64,000 bases of DNA, from contig CATKHW010000391.1 in the NCBI GenBank assembly GCA_949752795.1, forward strand, positions 1 to 64,000. The letters run 5' to 3'. The position numbers and the translations under genes were made by a program. Position 1 is the first letter of the stretch. Each line of letters opens with the position of its first letter. The notes beneath the pieces were generated by a model. The model was not told the DNA's origin. It saw only the letters and a program-made list of their open reading frames with translations, and did no database searches. This document shows, piece after piece, positions 46,290-57,204 of the stretch. The DNA is from Hyperoodon ampullatus. Lineage: Eukaryota > Chordata > Mammalia > Artiodactyla > Ziphiidae.

Positions 46290-46795
46290 TTTTTGACATA
46301 CGTCCATACATTCTTTGATATTCTTCTCCTTAAGAGGTGAACCTTTAAATTCCCTCCTCTTGAATGTAGATAAAACTCTCTTCCATTGAATAGAACATGG
46401 AAGGAAAGATGTTATGTTCCTCCTAAGATTTGGTTATAAAAAACTGTGAATTTTATCTTGGGTTTGCTCTCTCTTCCTTGCATCTCACACTCCAGGAAAA
46501 GCCATTTCATCAGAACCACGTGCCAAGAAAATTAAATCTCCTGCCAACAGCCATGATGTGAGCTGGGAAGTGGATCCTTCAGACCCAGTCAAGCTTAAAA
46601 TGACGGCAAATTAGTTGACACCTTGATTGCAGCTTTGGGAAAAACTCAGAGCCAGAACCATGAAAATAAGCTGCAGCTGTTCCCAGATTCCTGCCCCCCC
46701 CCCCACCCCCAACCTCCACCCACAGAAGCCTAGAAATGATTTTTTAAGCTTCTATTTTTGAAGGAAAGTGTTATGCATGAATAGATAATTAACAC
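46290..46795 (+). mobile_element. MaLR-like LTR fossil
   Basis: AAGAGGTGAACCTTTAAATT, CAACAGCCATGATGTGAGCT, GGAAGTGGATCCTTCAGACC, CACCTTGATTGCAGCTTTGG and AGAGCCAGAACCATGAAAAT follow the order of a mammalian solitary LTR. A C-run at 46696-46715 interrupts it. Family uncertain; no coding part. Confidence 0.6.
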
Positions 46796-47445
46796 CAAAC
46801 AGATGACCTTGGGCACATTGCTCAATTTCTCTGAGCATGATTTTCCTTGCATCTAAAATTAAAATAATAAAAATTTTAAAGGTTATCATGACATAAAGGG
46901 ACCTATGTAACTTGAGCAGCAAAATGCCCAGTAATATGCAGACACATGATAAAATAATTCTTCCCCTGCCCCAAATGCCTTGTGACTTTTCTTTCTAAAT
47001 GTGGTTATTATTAAATTAATGACCATATGACTATAGTGCTATGCTGGGCATTATATAAAACAAGAAGGACAACTGTGACTCCTGTGTTGAAAGTACCATC
47101 CTCCCTCCAAACTGCATTTTGTTTCTGAAGTCACTAGTCTATTGATCAATGATTCTTATGGTAAAGGTATAAATGAGCGGTATACCCTGTCAGCTTTCTG
47201 ATGAATTTCACAACCACATTACACAACTAGCCATGTATATAGTAGTTATATAATGGATAAAGGTTGGTTACAGGGATAAATCCCACCCAGCCATAAACAA
47301 AAACCATGACCAAATCTATAATCTTCGCCAGAAAACCCACAGTTAAGAAGGAAGAAGGCTTCGCCCTCTTTAAGATGTAAAATATCTTGGTAGAAGAAGT
47401 AGAACACTTACTGATGCTTATTCTACTAGAAGAGATTTATCTATA
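46796..47445. other. No recognised gene or repeat
   Basis: AT-rich, with one weak MIR-like stretch near 46800-46930 (GATGACCTTGGGCACATTGC, TTCTCTGAGCATGATTTTCC). Confidence 0.4.
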
Positions 47446-47770
47446 CGTCTCAAATTGTGGTCCACAAACCACCTGCCTCTAAATCATTATGGGTGTGTGT
47501 GGGGGTGGCAGATGGGGAGTGTTTTTTACTAAACATAAAGGTTCCTGGGATCCACACAGCTCTTACTTTCATTTATTATTTCTTGCCAATGATTAGGAAT
47601 ATTCATGAACAAACAAACAAAAAAACCCACAAAACTCTCCAGGGATTCTTCTGTGCACATATTGATTTATAGTGGCTCTTAATCTTTTTGCACATTAAAA
47701 TCCCCTCAGGGACTTTTTAAAGCTCCCCGGGTGACATGACATTGCAGTTAGCAATAAGGACTGCTGATCT
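47446..47770 (+). mobile_element. MER5-like hAT fragments
   Basis: Two MER5-type pieces: 47446-47550 (TCTCAAATTGTGGTCCACAA, ACCACCTGCCTCTAAATCAT) and 47668-47765 (ATAGTGGCTCTTAATCTTTT, ATTAAAATCCCCTCAGGGAC, GACTGCTGATCT). Nonautonomous DNA transposon fossils; boundaries rough. Confidence 0.55.
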
Positions 47771-48249
47771 AACATTGCAGATCCAATGAACCTGGTTCAT
47801 TTTGCTCATTTGCATTATATTCATTTTGCACTTGAATATATTTACTTTGCAACCTTTCAATTCAAAACACTACCTACACTAAAAAGTATAGCTTCTTGAA
47901 AGTAGATGGCAGTGGTGTCATAACCCTTCAATTGGAAGGGGTAGTTAGAGAGAGAGCTTCTAATTAGTGCAGGTTACTAAAATGATCTGGGTGGCTTGTG
48001 GGAATTGGCGATGGGTGGCAAGTTACCAAAGAGAGGAATGTATGCTGGACAGAATAGAGTGAGAAACTTGAAAATTAAAACAAAACTCCATGATTTTAGC
48101 AAGTTCCATTTTGCATAAGAAAAGCAGAGACTTTAAATCATTTAAATAAATCAATAGCAGACCACATAGAGCTTTTCAAATATTTCCTCTCATAGGAAAC
48201 ATATTTGGTGATTTTTTTCTATTATTTCCAGGAAAATAGGGCATAAAGC
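47771..48249. other. No recognised gene or repeat
   Basis: Nothing supported. Confidence 0.45.
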
Positions 48250-48675
48250 AAACTTTAACAACTCCCATTGTCTCCCTAAGTATAAACTCCATAGTTCACT
48301 ATTCAATGCCCTCTACAACTTACTTCCAAACTCTCTTCTTCCCAGGAATTCCATGATGCATCTAACACTCTAAGGTATGTCGAATTCTTTTTCCCTAAGT
48401 CTTAAATTTCTTGACGTGCCATACTTGCTAACATGGTCATTAATGTATCTTTCAAAAGACAGATTAAATATTAACTCCTGCTTGACTACATGACTTCTAT
48501 TTCTCTCCCTTAAAAAAATATACATAAAGTCTGTAAAAAATCAATCACTATCTCCTGGATAGTAAGATTTTACATTAAATTTTCTGCTCATCAAAAGGTA
48601 AGATCATGTATTTTTCAACTGTTGTAGCCCCAAGAATAAGACATAGTAAGGGTTCACTTAAATTCTTCATACACA
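48250..48675 (+). mobile_element. L2 LINE fossil
   Basis: Sense L2: CTAAGTATAAACTCCATAGT, CAATGCCCTCTACAACTTAC, CAAAAGACAGATTAAATATT, and GTAGCCCCAAGAATAAGACA near the end. Confidence 0.75.
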
Positions 48676-49314
48676 GAGAGACTATTTTGTCCCTATCATT
48701 GTGATACACACTAAAGTTCACACTCATCCTGGTGCTTCAATATCTTTCCAAGCTGTGATTTACCACCTACAATGATAGTCTATAGAAAATACAAAATGTT
48801 ATTTAAAAATGCATCTTTTAAGAATCGTTTGTCATCATCATAATCATCAAGAAACAATTCTTCAGCTCTGTCTAGATAAGAGTATGTCATCATTGTTGGA
48901 AGAACATATCCTTAGTCCCTTGACAGGTCCAGTCCTATGATAATTGCAACTTGACACAAGCTATTGAAATTATCCAAAACTACTTGCACTAGTTCCATGT
49001 TCATGAAGATAAACATTTTAATATAATTTAGTTTCTGGTATAGGCTTTCCTTCAACAAAAGAATGCACTAGTCCCACTGACATTCTGCAAGTACAGTAAT
49101 ATTTCTATGTGTAGTATAATGATATAATATTCACCTTTAATTAATGTTTACATTTTGGTTTTGTTTTTACTTTGAGAGGCCATGGATAACTTTGTATATT
49201 GCAAGCAATCAGCAGTGGACCAGATGACCAGCAAATATACATACGAGAAAATGCATACATAATTAGAGAAAACTCATGATTTCCCAGAAACCAATCCAAC
49301 AATCCTAATTTTAA
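48676..49314. other. No recognised gene or repeat
   Basis: Unique-looking; no supported gene. Confidence 0.45.
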
Positions 49315-49327
49315 AATAGACACAAAA

Positions 49328-49522
49328 GATGACTTCCTTGTTGGTCCAGTGGTTGAGACTTCACCTTCTAATGCAGAGGGTATGGGTTCAATTCCTGGTT
49401 GGGGAGCTACGATCCCACATACCTCACCACCAAAAAACCAACACATAAAACAAAAACAATACTGTAACAAATTCAATAAAGATTTTAAAAATGGTACAAG
49501 TCAAAAAAAAAACTAAAAAAAA
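49328..49522 (+). mobile_element. CHR-2-type SINE
   Basis: Head GATGACTTCCTTGTTGGTCC, B box GGTTCAATTCC, then a body with CCAAAAAACCAACACATAAA and TGTAACAAATTCAATAAAGA before an A-rich tail. Flanks AATAGACACAAAA (49315-49327) and AATAGCCACAAAA (49524-49536) match at 12 of 13. A distinct, older subfamily with its own 3' body. Confidence 0.9.
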
Positions 49523-49536
49523 GAATAGCCACAAAA

Positions 49537-50139
49537 CATTGGATATATTCCAAAGAAAAATCCCATAATTGTGTCTTTCTGGTATATGCTTTTATTTATT
49601 TATTTATCTTTATTTATTGAAAAGTGTATTGCAAATTTCCCAAGACCCATCTAGCCATTATTAACCTCAAAATTGAAGACTTTAAAAAGTGGGAGGATGA
49701 AATAGAGGAGACAGAAAGAGGTCACTTCAGAAGCTTGTGATTCTCGTGGCTCACTTTCTTTATATATAGAGAAAGGAAAACTATTGATTCCATCACCGAT
49801 TCATTTTCATTAAGGCAATGGCTGAGCAGTGAGCAGTCAGAAAGTCCAGCCAAGTTACTAATGTAGCACTGTTAGATTTTCTTCCATGGAACTCCCCCTT
49901 TTCTCATTGTCTCACAATGGCTAGGATTGGGAGAATCAGTACAGAGTGGCATGAGGGACAGGAGTAAAACAAATAATCAAATTTCAAATACTTAGTCTAT
50001 TAAAAGGCTTTTCTCTTGTTTTTCATGAGAAAGAAACAGGAGTACATAGCTGGACTCTGTTCAACTAATTGCTACCAAATTTCTTTTTTAGTTTGCACTT
50101 TGCTGGAGCTTTATTCAGGAACAGCTCATGACAAAGTCC
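49537..50139. other. No recognised gene or repeat
   Basis: A TTTATTTATTTA microsatellite lies near 49591-49617. Otherwise unique-looking. Confidence 0.5.
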
Positions 50140-50300
50140 AGCAGGCACTGGTTTGGGGCTCAAAACCCCTGGGTTTTAAGATTGGTACTGTCAATAATCT
50201 ACTGTGTGCCCTCAGTCAATCCACTAACCCTGCCAATTATCTGGATCATTATTTATAAAACAGTCTAAGTTTCTCTTAAGTATTACAGAGGTTAAGTAGT
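50140..50300 (+). mobile_element. MIR SINE fragment
   Basis: GGCACTGGTTTGGGGCTCAA, CCTGGGTTTTAAGATTGGTA, TGTGCCCTCAGTCAATCCAC: diverged sense MIR. Confidence 0.6.
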
Positions 50301-50837
50301 CCTATTTTAGGTTTTCCCCTGATCTAAAAGTCTGTGACTACATAATGTACTGATGTGGCTTTTGCCTGTAAGGTCTCTCCTCCCCTTATGTAGAGTGAAA
50401 TATCTCAAAGGCAAGTGGCAGTAGGGATGAGAACATGAAATTGAGGGGTCTAGAAAAAGATAAATGTAGATGATTCTTCCTTATTATTGGCACCTATGAA
50501 AATCTGGCTGCTGGAAAAGAGGATTTGTTTGTGCACAGTTTCCCTCTGGTGCCCCAGGAAGCTGTAGGGTTGTGGAGGCTGAAGATGGATGTAACACTGA
50601 TTTGAGATTACAAAGTTGAAATACCAATTATTAACATCTGTAAAGTTTCAAAATATTTCCCCTGATGATCTTGTTTAATCTTAATAGAAAAAAGTGGGGG
50701 AGAAACATCCCTTTCATAGCTGAGAATTACAAATCTCATCCATCCTAAGTGTTAAAGGGACCGCACACCTTACCAAGCCCACCCCGCTCATTCTGAGTGA
50801 CTTAGAATTCCCAAACAAAATAGAAGGCAAAAAGCTT
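50301..50837. other. No recognised gene or repeat
   Basis: Possibly a further MIR piece near 50625-50750 (ATCTTGTTTAATCTTAATAG, CTTTCATAGCTGAGAATTAC); not firm. Confidence 0.4.
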
Positions 50838-51075
50838 GTGATGACTAAGAGCTCAGGTTTTACAATAGGCTTCTGGTATATGCATCCTGGTTCTTGGACC
50901 TATTGGCTTGGTCTCCTCAGGCAACTTTCTTAACCTCTCCCAATTTTCTCCTTCTTAAAGTTAGGATAGTACCTACCTTCTAGGTTAACTGTGAAGACAC
51001 AATACAGGAATAGTAAAATATGCCAGAATCTGGCATGTATTAGATGCTTAGCCAATCTTAGCTTTTAATATTATT
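50838..51075 (+). mobile_element. MIR SINE, near full length
   Basis: ACTAAGAGCTCAGGTTTTAC, AACTTTCTTAACCTCTCCCA, AGTTAGGATAGTACCTACCT, GGTTAACTGTGAAGACACAA, ATGTATTAGATGCTTAGCC in order. Among the better preserved MIRs here. Confidence 0.88.
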
Positions 51076-51814
51076 AAAAATGAATTTTAACTGCTATGCA
51101 AAAAAGTCATCTGATCAGTTTTTTTTTTTTTTTTTTTTTTTGCACCCAGCAGTAAGTAGGAGAAACATGTCCAAGAATCAGGGGGAGATAATCCGTATTA
51201 GGCTGTAAAAACATAAAAATGAAATGGCAAGTGAATAGAAGGGAGCCTGCAATTGATTCTGCAGAAAGGACAGGTATATTACAGTCTAGAATTAAAATAC
51301 TTTGAAAGAAATATTTTGTTGTCTAGGTTAAGATAAAAAGAGATGACTGTACTGAACATAGGAAGGATTTGACCTTGGGTGAAGATCAACCCTGGAGTTA
51401 TAAGGAGAAAAAACTTTGCATTGGTGAGAGAAAGAGTTTAAAGCTAATGAGAAAGAATGGCTACTCAGTTTAGTGCTTCTGCTCCTTGAGCACAGCTGGT
51501 TTAATTATAACTTCACTCTCATCAGTGAGTAAAGTTACTGAAGCCTAAAGAAAAATCAATTCAGTGAATGCTAATATGTTTGTGTCTAAAATTTTGTTTG
51601 GAGTGGACATTAGAGGGTAGAATCAGAATGTGAATCAGGCCCACTGACATGAAAATCTACCCAGGCTTGTTCAACCGTGCTACTTTCCATGCAAAACTGA
51701 CATTTTTTACAAGCAACTACATACTTTAGCAGGGACACTGGCTATAAAATTGATGTCTGTAATAAAATAAAAAATAAGATCTCTTAAGAAAATCATTAAA
51801 AATGAATTGGTCAA
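51076..51814. other. Poly(T) run, otherwise nothing recognised
   Basis: A pure T run at 51119-51141 is followed by GCACCCAGCAGTAAGTAGG, which is not a SINE tail I recognise. No gene is supported. Confidence 0.45.
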
Positions 51815-51815
51815 G

Positions 51816-52018
51816 GGGCTTCTCTGGTGGTGCAGTGGTTGGGAGTCCGCCTGCTGATGCAGGGGACACGGGTTCGTGCCCTGGTCCAGGAGGATCCCAG
51901 CTGCTGCAGAGCAGCTGGGCCCGTGAGCCATAGCCGCTGGGCCTGCGTGTCCGGAGCCTGTGCTCCACAACGGGAGAGGCCATGACAGTGAGAGGCCCAC
52001 GTACCGCAAAAAAAAAAA
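51816..52018 (+). mobile_element. Cetacean SINE
   Basis: Sense copy with several substitutions (GGGCTTCTCTGGTGGTGCAG; GCTGCTGCAGAGCAGCTGGG) and an 11-base A tail. No clear flanking duplication. Older than the copy 290 bp downstream, judging by its changes. Confidence 0.93.
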
Positions 52019-52305
52019 TATTCAGAGACAGAAGAGAAAATAAAACACCATACTTCACTAATATATTTCTTCAATTGACATATCCAGACTGCTTGGTTTA
52101 GAGCATGCGCGCAAGTGCACACACACAGGGAAAGCTATGACTCTTTTTCTAAACTTATTAAAGTTTAACTTACATTTTAGAAGGATGTACCCTCTCTCAT
52201 TCATCTTTCTTTTCTTTTCTTCCTTATGTATGACCCATTGGTATCTTTTCTGTGAAACAAACAAAAAAAAGTAGTTAAACTGGAAACAAAAATTTATATC
52301 TTCTA

Positions 52306-52497
52306 GGGCTTCCCTGGTGGCGCAGTGGTTGAGAGTCCGCCTGCTGATGCAGGGGACACGGGTTCGTGCCCCGGTCTGGGAAGATCCCACATACCGCGGA
52401 GCGGCTGGGCCCGTGAGCCATGGCCATTGAACCTGCGCGTCCGGAGCCTGTGCTCCACAACGGGAGCGGCCACAACAGTGAGAGGCCCACATAACGC

Positions 52498-52525
<28 letters not shown>
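52306..52525 (+). mobile_element. Cetacean SINE
   Basis: Sense copy, close to the consensus of the other copies, with a 28-base A tail. Duplication ATCTTCTA at 52298-52305 and 52525-52532. Direct tandem neighbour of the SINE at 51816. Confidence 0.95.
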
Positions 52526-52529
<4 letters not shown>

Positions 52530-52594
52530 CTAATCCTATGAATTATTGTCAACAATTTTGGTGTCCTCCTCTAATTCAAGATAAAAACCAAGCC

Positions 52595-53450
52595 ATGGCT
52601 CTGTGCTAGTTGTTGCAGATGGACACAAGAATGTAAAAGGTGCTGTATTTGTGCTCAGACTGTGCACAGTCTAATCACTATTTAGATTATAGTAAAGCAG
52701 ATTAAGTACTATAAAAAGTGACACAGCAGAGTTCAATTTGGATTGAAAGAAAGGAGATCACATTTACCTGAAATAGTAACAAAAATTATAAAATGGGTAG
52801 TTGTTAATTTTTTTTTTTAATGATAGGTAGTAATTGGATAAGGGCCAGTATGGGAGGGCATTCCAAGTAAAGGGGGAAAAAAAACAAACACAAACAAAGA
52901 TACGGAGATAGTGGAGTCAGTTATGGGATCCAGGAATAGGAAGTCAGCTACTTTGATTAGTTTATAGGGTAGGAGAAGGATAGTCATGAAAGATAATGCT
53001 ACAAAAGTGGGCAGGAGTTTGAGCTATAGAATTTGTACTTTTATAAGTAAGGCATGGGAAGCCTTTCAGAGGTTTTAAAGCAGAGATGTGATTTTATTTG
53101 GTCCCTTTCAGAAGGACATAGCAGTGGTGTGTAAGCAGAATTAGAACAGAAAAAATAGGTTGAGCAAAACAGGCACTGTTAAAAAGACAAGGTAGCTGTT
53201 AATAAAGGGCTGAACTAATATGCCTACAGTGGCGATGTCAAAATCTACAGAAACTGGTCACTGATCTTACGTTTGGAGCAAGTGTTAGAACCTGTACACT
53301 TTGGAGAATTCTACACAAATAGAGTACCCAGGGGAAGGAGAAGATATTGAGTGAGAATGAGGTTTTCAGTTTGGATAAAGAGAGTTTAAAACACCTGGGA
53401 CTCCTACATAGAGATGTGCTATTGGAGAGTAATAAAAATAATAATTAAAA
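52595..53450 (-). mobile_element. L2 LINE fossil
   Basis: Antisense L2 along about 850 bp: GCTCTGTGCTAGTTGTTGCA, AGACTGTGCACAGTCTAATC, GGGAGGGCATTCCAAGTAAA, GCATGGGAAGCCTTTCAGAG, GCAGAGATGTGATTTTATTT, TTTGGATAAAGAGAGTTTAA. Confidence 0.8.
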
Positions 53451-54435
53451 AAACATATTAGCAAGGGTCAAAAGCAGCCATTTATTCTAACTAAAATCTA
53501 CTGAGTCACTGACATATTTCTTTCCATAGCCCCTAAAGTACAGTTGCTCCCAGGAAGCAAAGCCAACAAAAATTCATGAAGAATAAATAAAGACTAACAC
53601 AGAATGATAGTCTCCCCAAGCATTCAGAGCAGAAATCATAGCTATAGTTAGAGAATAGAATTAAATCCCATTATCAGGTAAGGGAGCAATTTTAGAGTAT
53701 TTTGCTGTTGTTGAATAGTGAGAAAACTGAATAAATAGTCCTAACTTTTTCCTATATAACCATATTTATTTATTATATAACTATATTATAACAGCCTAAA
53801 GGAAACTGAAAAAATAAAACTCATCTATTTTTCTAGCAATAACAGTTTTCATTTCTCTGTGTTGTCTCCAATTTTTTTATACAGTCATATACATTCATAT
53901 TTTCACAGTCACAATTATATATCACCCATACTACTTTATATTTGGTTTTTAATGTTTCCAGGTTGCCATATAAGCTTCATATTTATACTTAGTGTCTGAA
54001 TAATACTCCATTGAGTACACTTAAGAAAATTTGTAAAATCATTTCTCTGTGATGGGAAATCTGGGCTGTTTTCAGTTTGGGTTTGTTTTAGCTAATGTTG
54101 TGATGAGTATCAGTCTTCTTGGCACCAGCGTCTACGATAACGAGTGTCACAGGTCATTGGTCTACATGACTCACTCTCTGGATAAGCCGGGAGGCCCTAT
54201 GGTGAAGACGTTTTGTCTTTTTTTTGCTTGTTTTTACTATTATATGTGCTGAATCTAGTGCATATTTTGAGCTTAATAATTTTTCAATAAATTGCTTTTC
54301 TTCTTCGGTCATATTTTAAGATACACTATTATGATAAAGAGGAGAATGGAAACTAGTTGCTTAGGAAAGTGGATTTTTAATGTTTATAATTATGTTATCA
54401 AAATGTGTCAATTTTACTTACTTGGGCACTAGGAG
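53451..54435. other. Probable decayed L1 in an AT-rich stretch
   Basis: 53990-54120 (GTCTGAATAATACTCCATTG, CTGGGCTGTTTTCAGTTTGG, TAATGTTGTGATGAGTATC) resembles antisense L1 ORF2 end, highly decayed. Nothing else recognised. Confidence 0.45.
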
Positions 54436-54560
54436 TCAGAAAATATTTATTAAGCCTCCAGTCTGTGACAGCATTATGTTTGGAACCTAGAAACAAAGAC
54501 AAGAACAAACATGATTACTGAGCTCAAGGAACTCACGAAAACAATAAACAGACATCTCTT
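54436..54560 (-). mobile_element. L2 LINE 3' end fragment
   Basis: AAAATATTTATTAAGCCTCC, ATGATTACTGAGCTCAAGGA fit the antisense L2 end. Confidence 0.65.
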
Positions 54561-55014
54561 CTCATTGTTCCTTCTCCCTTCCAACCAGCAACTAATTTCC
54601 TTCTGGAGGGTATCCTCTTCCCCAGGATACTTAAAGTGGAGCATCCCACACAGTTTGGTGCATCACATGCCAAGCCCTACTCAAAAGGTGGACTCAAGAT
54701 ATAGGAGTCTCCCTCCCTATAATTTGAATCTTGAACTGAGGATTAAGTGATTAAAAATGGCTGGGTATGTTCACTAAAGTAGGGTTCTCTGTTACAAAAC
54801 TACTCTTACCCACAGGCTCCCTGGCCTTGTGGGGTTGCTCTTTCTAGTCCATTCTCAGACCTTTTATCTCTCACTGTCTCTTTGGTACCATGAACTCCCA
54901 AAATTCTGGCAATATGCCACCTGTGTTTAAGTTGTCCAAGTCAGTGTTTGTTGTTTCTAACCAGAGAGTCATACCTGAAACCTGAGAAATTAATACAAAT
55001 GGGTGAATAAAGAG
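54561..55014. other. No recognised gene or repeat
   Basis: A 79-codon frame (54511-54750) spans the L2 edge and is unsupported. Confidence 0.45.
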
Positions 55015-55016
55015 TT

Positions 55017-55284
55017 ATCCCACCTAGTGGGGAGAGAGAAGCGGAGAGGGACAAGACAGGGGTAGAAGATTAAGAGGTACAAACTTCTATGTATAAAACA
55101 GGTAAGCTACAAGGATACATTTTAGATATATTTATTGTACAGCACAGAATATATAGCCAATATTTTATAATAACTATAAATGGAATATAATCTATAAAAA
55201 TTTTGAATCTTTATGTTGTACACGTGAAATTAATACAATATTGTAAATCAACTATATCTCAATAAAAAAATTAATTAATTTATA
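55017..55284 (+). mobile_element. 5'-truncated L1 3' end
   Basis: GAGGTACAAACTTCTATGTA, TTGTACAGCACAGAATATAT, GTTGTACACGTGAAATTAAT, AAATCAACTATATCTCAATA and an A/T tail. Flanks AAAGAGTTAT (55007-55016) and AAAGAATTAT (55285-55294) differ at one base, which suggests a worn duplication. Confidence 0.85.
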
Positions 55285-55384
55285 AAAGAATTATACAGGA
55301 AACCAACAAGAAGGATAACTCACCCAGCTGAGAAACTCACCAAGATGAATGAATGTTGACCTATATAAAAATATTTGCTAATCA

Positions 55385-55450
55385 TATAGATACCATACAC
55401 ACACACACATACACACTCACATCTATATATACACACACACATACATTTAA
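55385..55450. repeat. (CA)n-like microsatellite
   Basis: ACACACACACACATACACAC and a second CA block around 55428-55442, imperfect. Confidence 0.9.
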
Positions 55451-55520
55451 AACTATGTGTATGTTTTAGGTATATGCATGTATGTACATAGACATATGTA
55501 TATTTAAAAATACACATGTG

Positions 55521-55712
55521 GGGCTTCCCTGGTGGCGCAGTGGTTGAGAGTCCGCCTGCCGATGCAGGGGACACGGGTTCGTGCCCTGGTCCGGGAAGAT
55601 CCCACATGCCGTGGAGTGGCTGGGGCTGTGAGCCATGGCTTCTGAGCCTGCACGTCCGGAGCCTGTGCTCCGCAACGGGAGAGGCCACAACAGTGAGAGG
55701 CCCGTGTAACGC

Positions 55713-55729
<17 letters not shown>
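55521..55729 (+). mobile_element. Cetacean SINE with microsatellite tail
   Basis: Sense copy with a 17-base A tail at 55713-55729 that becomes (TA)n and then (CA)n (to 55766). The duplication ACACATGTG occurs at 55512-55520 and 55763-55771, so the alternating repeat sits between the tail and the right duplicate. Confidence 0.94.
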
Positions 55730-55767
<38 letters not shown>

Positions 55768-55768
55768 T
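55729..55768. repeat. (TA)n(CA)n microsatellite grown on the SINE tail
   Basis: About 14 TA units and then 5 CA units, continuous with the A-tail of the SINE. Confidence 0.93.
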
Positions 55769-55771
55769 GTG

Positions 55772-56649
55772 TATACTTTTAATCAGCATGTTTATGATTA
55801 CTAGATATTTCTCCATTTATATATTTATTCTATTTTTTCATAAAAACTGTGCATTTCAGAAATAGCCCCCATTTTCAAAGTAAAGTCAGAGGCAGTGGAC
55901 ACACCCATAATATAAGGAGCTATGTTTCAAGAATTTTGTGTGAGGGGTGTTGAAATGAGTCCTATCTACTTAGAATCAAGGATAATAGGTGGGCCTTAAT
56001 TAATTATTTAGGTGCAAAAATTTGGAAAGAAAGAAATGACAAATGTCCTGCCTCCAGGAGCTTGTTGAAAACTTTGCTAGTGCTTATCTGTCAAAAAGCT
56101 GGAGTCTCTAACTTGCCAGTTTATCTGTTAACTCTGTAGTTATCTCAATTCATTCCATTTTAGGAGATATATATGAATTAATTCTAGCAATAAGAAGGAA
56201 TTATATATCACTACACTAGTGTACTGATCACAGCTTAACACACTTCCTTAGGGAAAAAAAACAGTGCCATCTGGAACAAAGTGTTTCTGTCCTTTGAGTA
56301 GAGTGGTAGAAGGAGAACCATATAAGCCTAGAATGTTTAACCATTTTAGACATTTTGCTAACTAGGCAATGGTACAAATAAATAAATCTCATATCTTGAC
56401 TTATTTTCTCACAGTCTCCCTGGCTATGGCTGACCAATTCTCTCTGAAAAATCTCAAGTCCTAACTAATCAGCACAATGGAATCACATAACCAAGATTTC
56501 TATTTACAGGATTTTAGGTTGGAGACTATTGCAGCAGCCATTCATGTGCCACAACATACTGATCAAATGATAGCACCTCCCTACACACAAAAATTCTTTC
56601 ATGCATGTAATAACAGATATTAATTAAGAACAACTCTTTTGCAGAAGAG
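55772..56649. other. No recognised gene or repeat
   Basis: AT-rich flank before the second long L1. Confidence 0.5.
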
Positions 56650-57204
56650 CAGAGGCAACACATGGAAAGGAGGGCTTCTGGAGTGTGGAGTTCCAGAGTC
56701 TGGAGCCATGTGGCTGACACGGTCTTGGTGCTCCAGCCGTCTGTCAGGCCTGTGCCTCTGAGGTGGGAGAGCCGAGTTCAGGACTTTGATCCACCAGAGA
56801 CCGCCCAGCTCCATGTAAGAGCAAACGGTGAAAGCTCTCCCAGAGAACTCCGTCTCAATGCTAAGACCCAGCTCCACTCAACAACCAGCAAGCTACAGTG
56901 CTAGACACCCTATGACAAACAACTAGCAAGATGGGAAAACAACCACACCCATTAGAAGAGAGGCTGCTGAAAATCATAATAAAGTCACAGACACCCCAAA
57001 ACATACCACCGGACGTGGTCCTGTGTAACAGAAAGACAAGATCCAGCCTCATCCACCAGAACACAGGCACCAGTCCCCTCCACCAGGAAGCCTACACAAC
57101 CCACTGAACCAACCTTAGCCACGGGGGGCAGACACCAAAAACGACGGGAACTATGAACCTGCAGCCTGCGAAGAGGAGACCCCAAACACAGTAAGTTAAG
57201 CAAA
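56650..57204 (+). promoter_or_regulatory. L1 5' UTR of the second type
   Basis: About 550 bp, shorter than the 900-bp 5' UTR of the L1 at 19464 and unlike it upstream. The final 150-200 bp are related (GGCAGACACCAAAAACGACG and AACTATGAACCTGCAGCCTG match the other copy's AACTATAATCCTGAAGCCTG). Presumed Pol II promoter region by family knowledge; activity unknown. Confidence 0.7.

Noticed and set aside
51119..51141. SINE tail from the T run
   Set aside because: The following sequence is not a SINE body; it is an isolated homopolymer or a tail of an unrecognised element.
52058..52555. 165-codon frame as a gene
   Set aside because: Much of it is an antisense SINE frame joined by chance to its flank.
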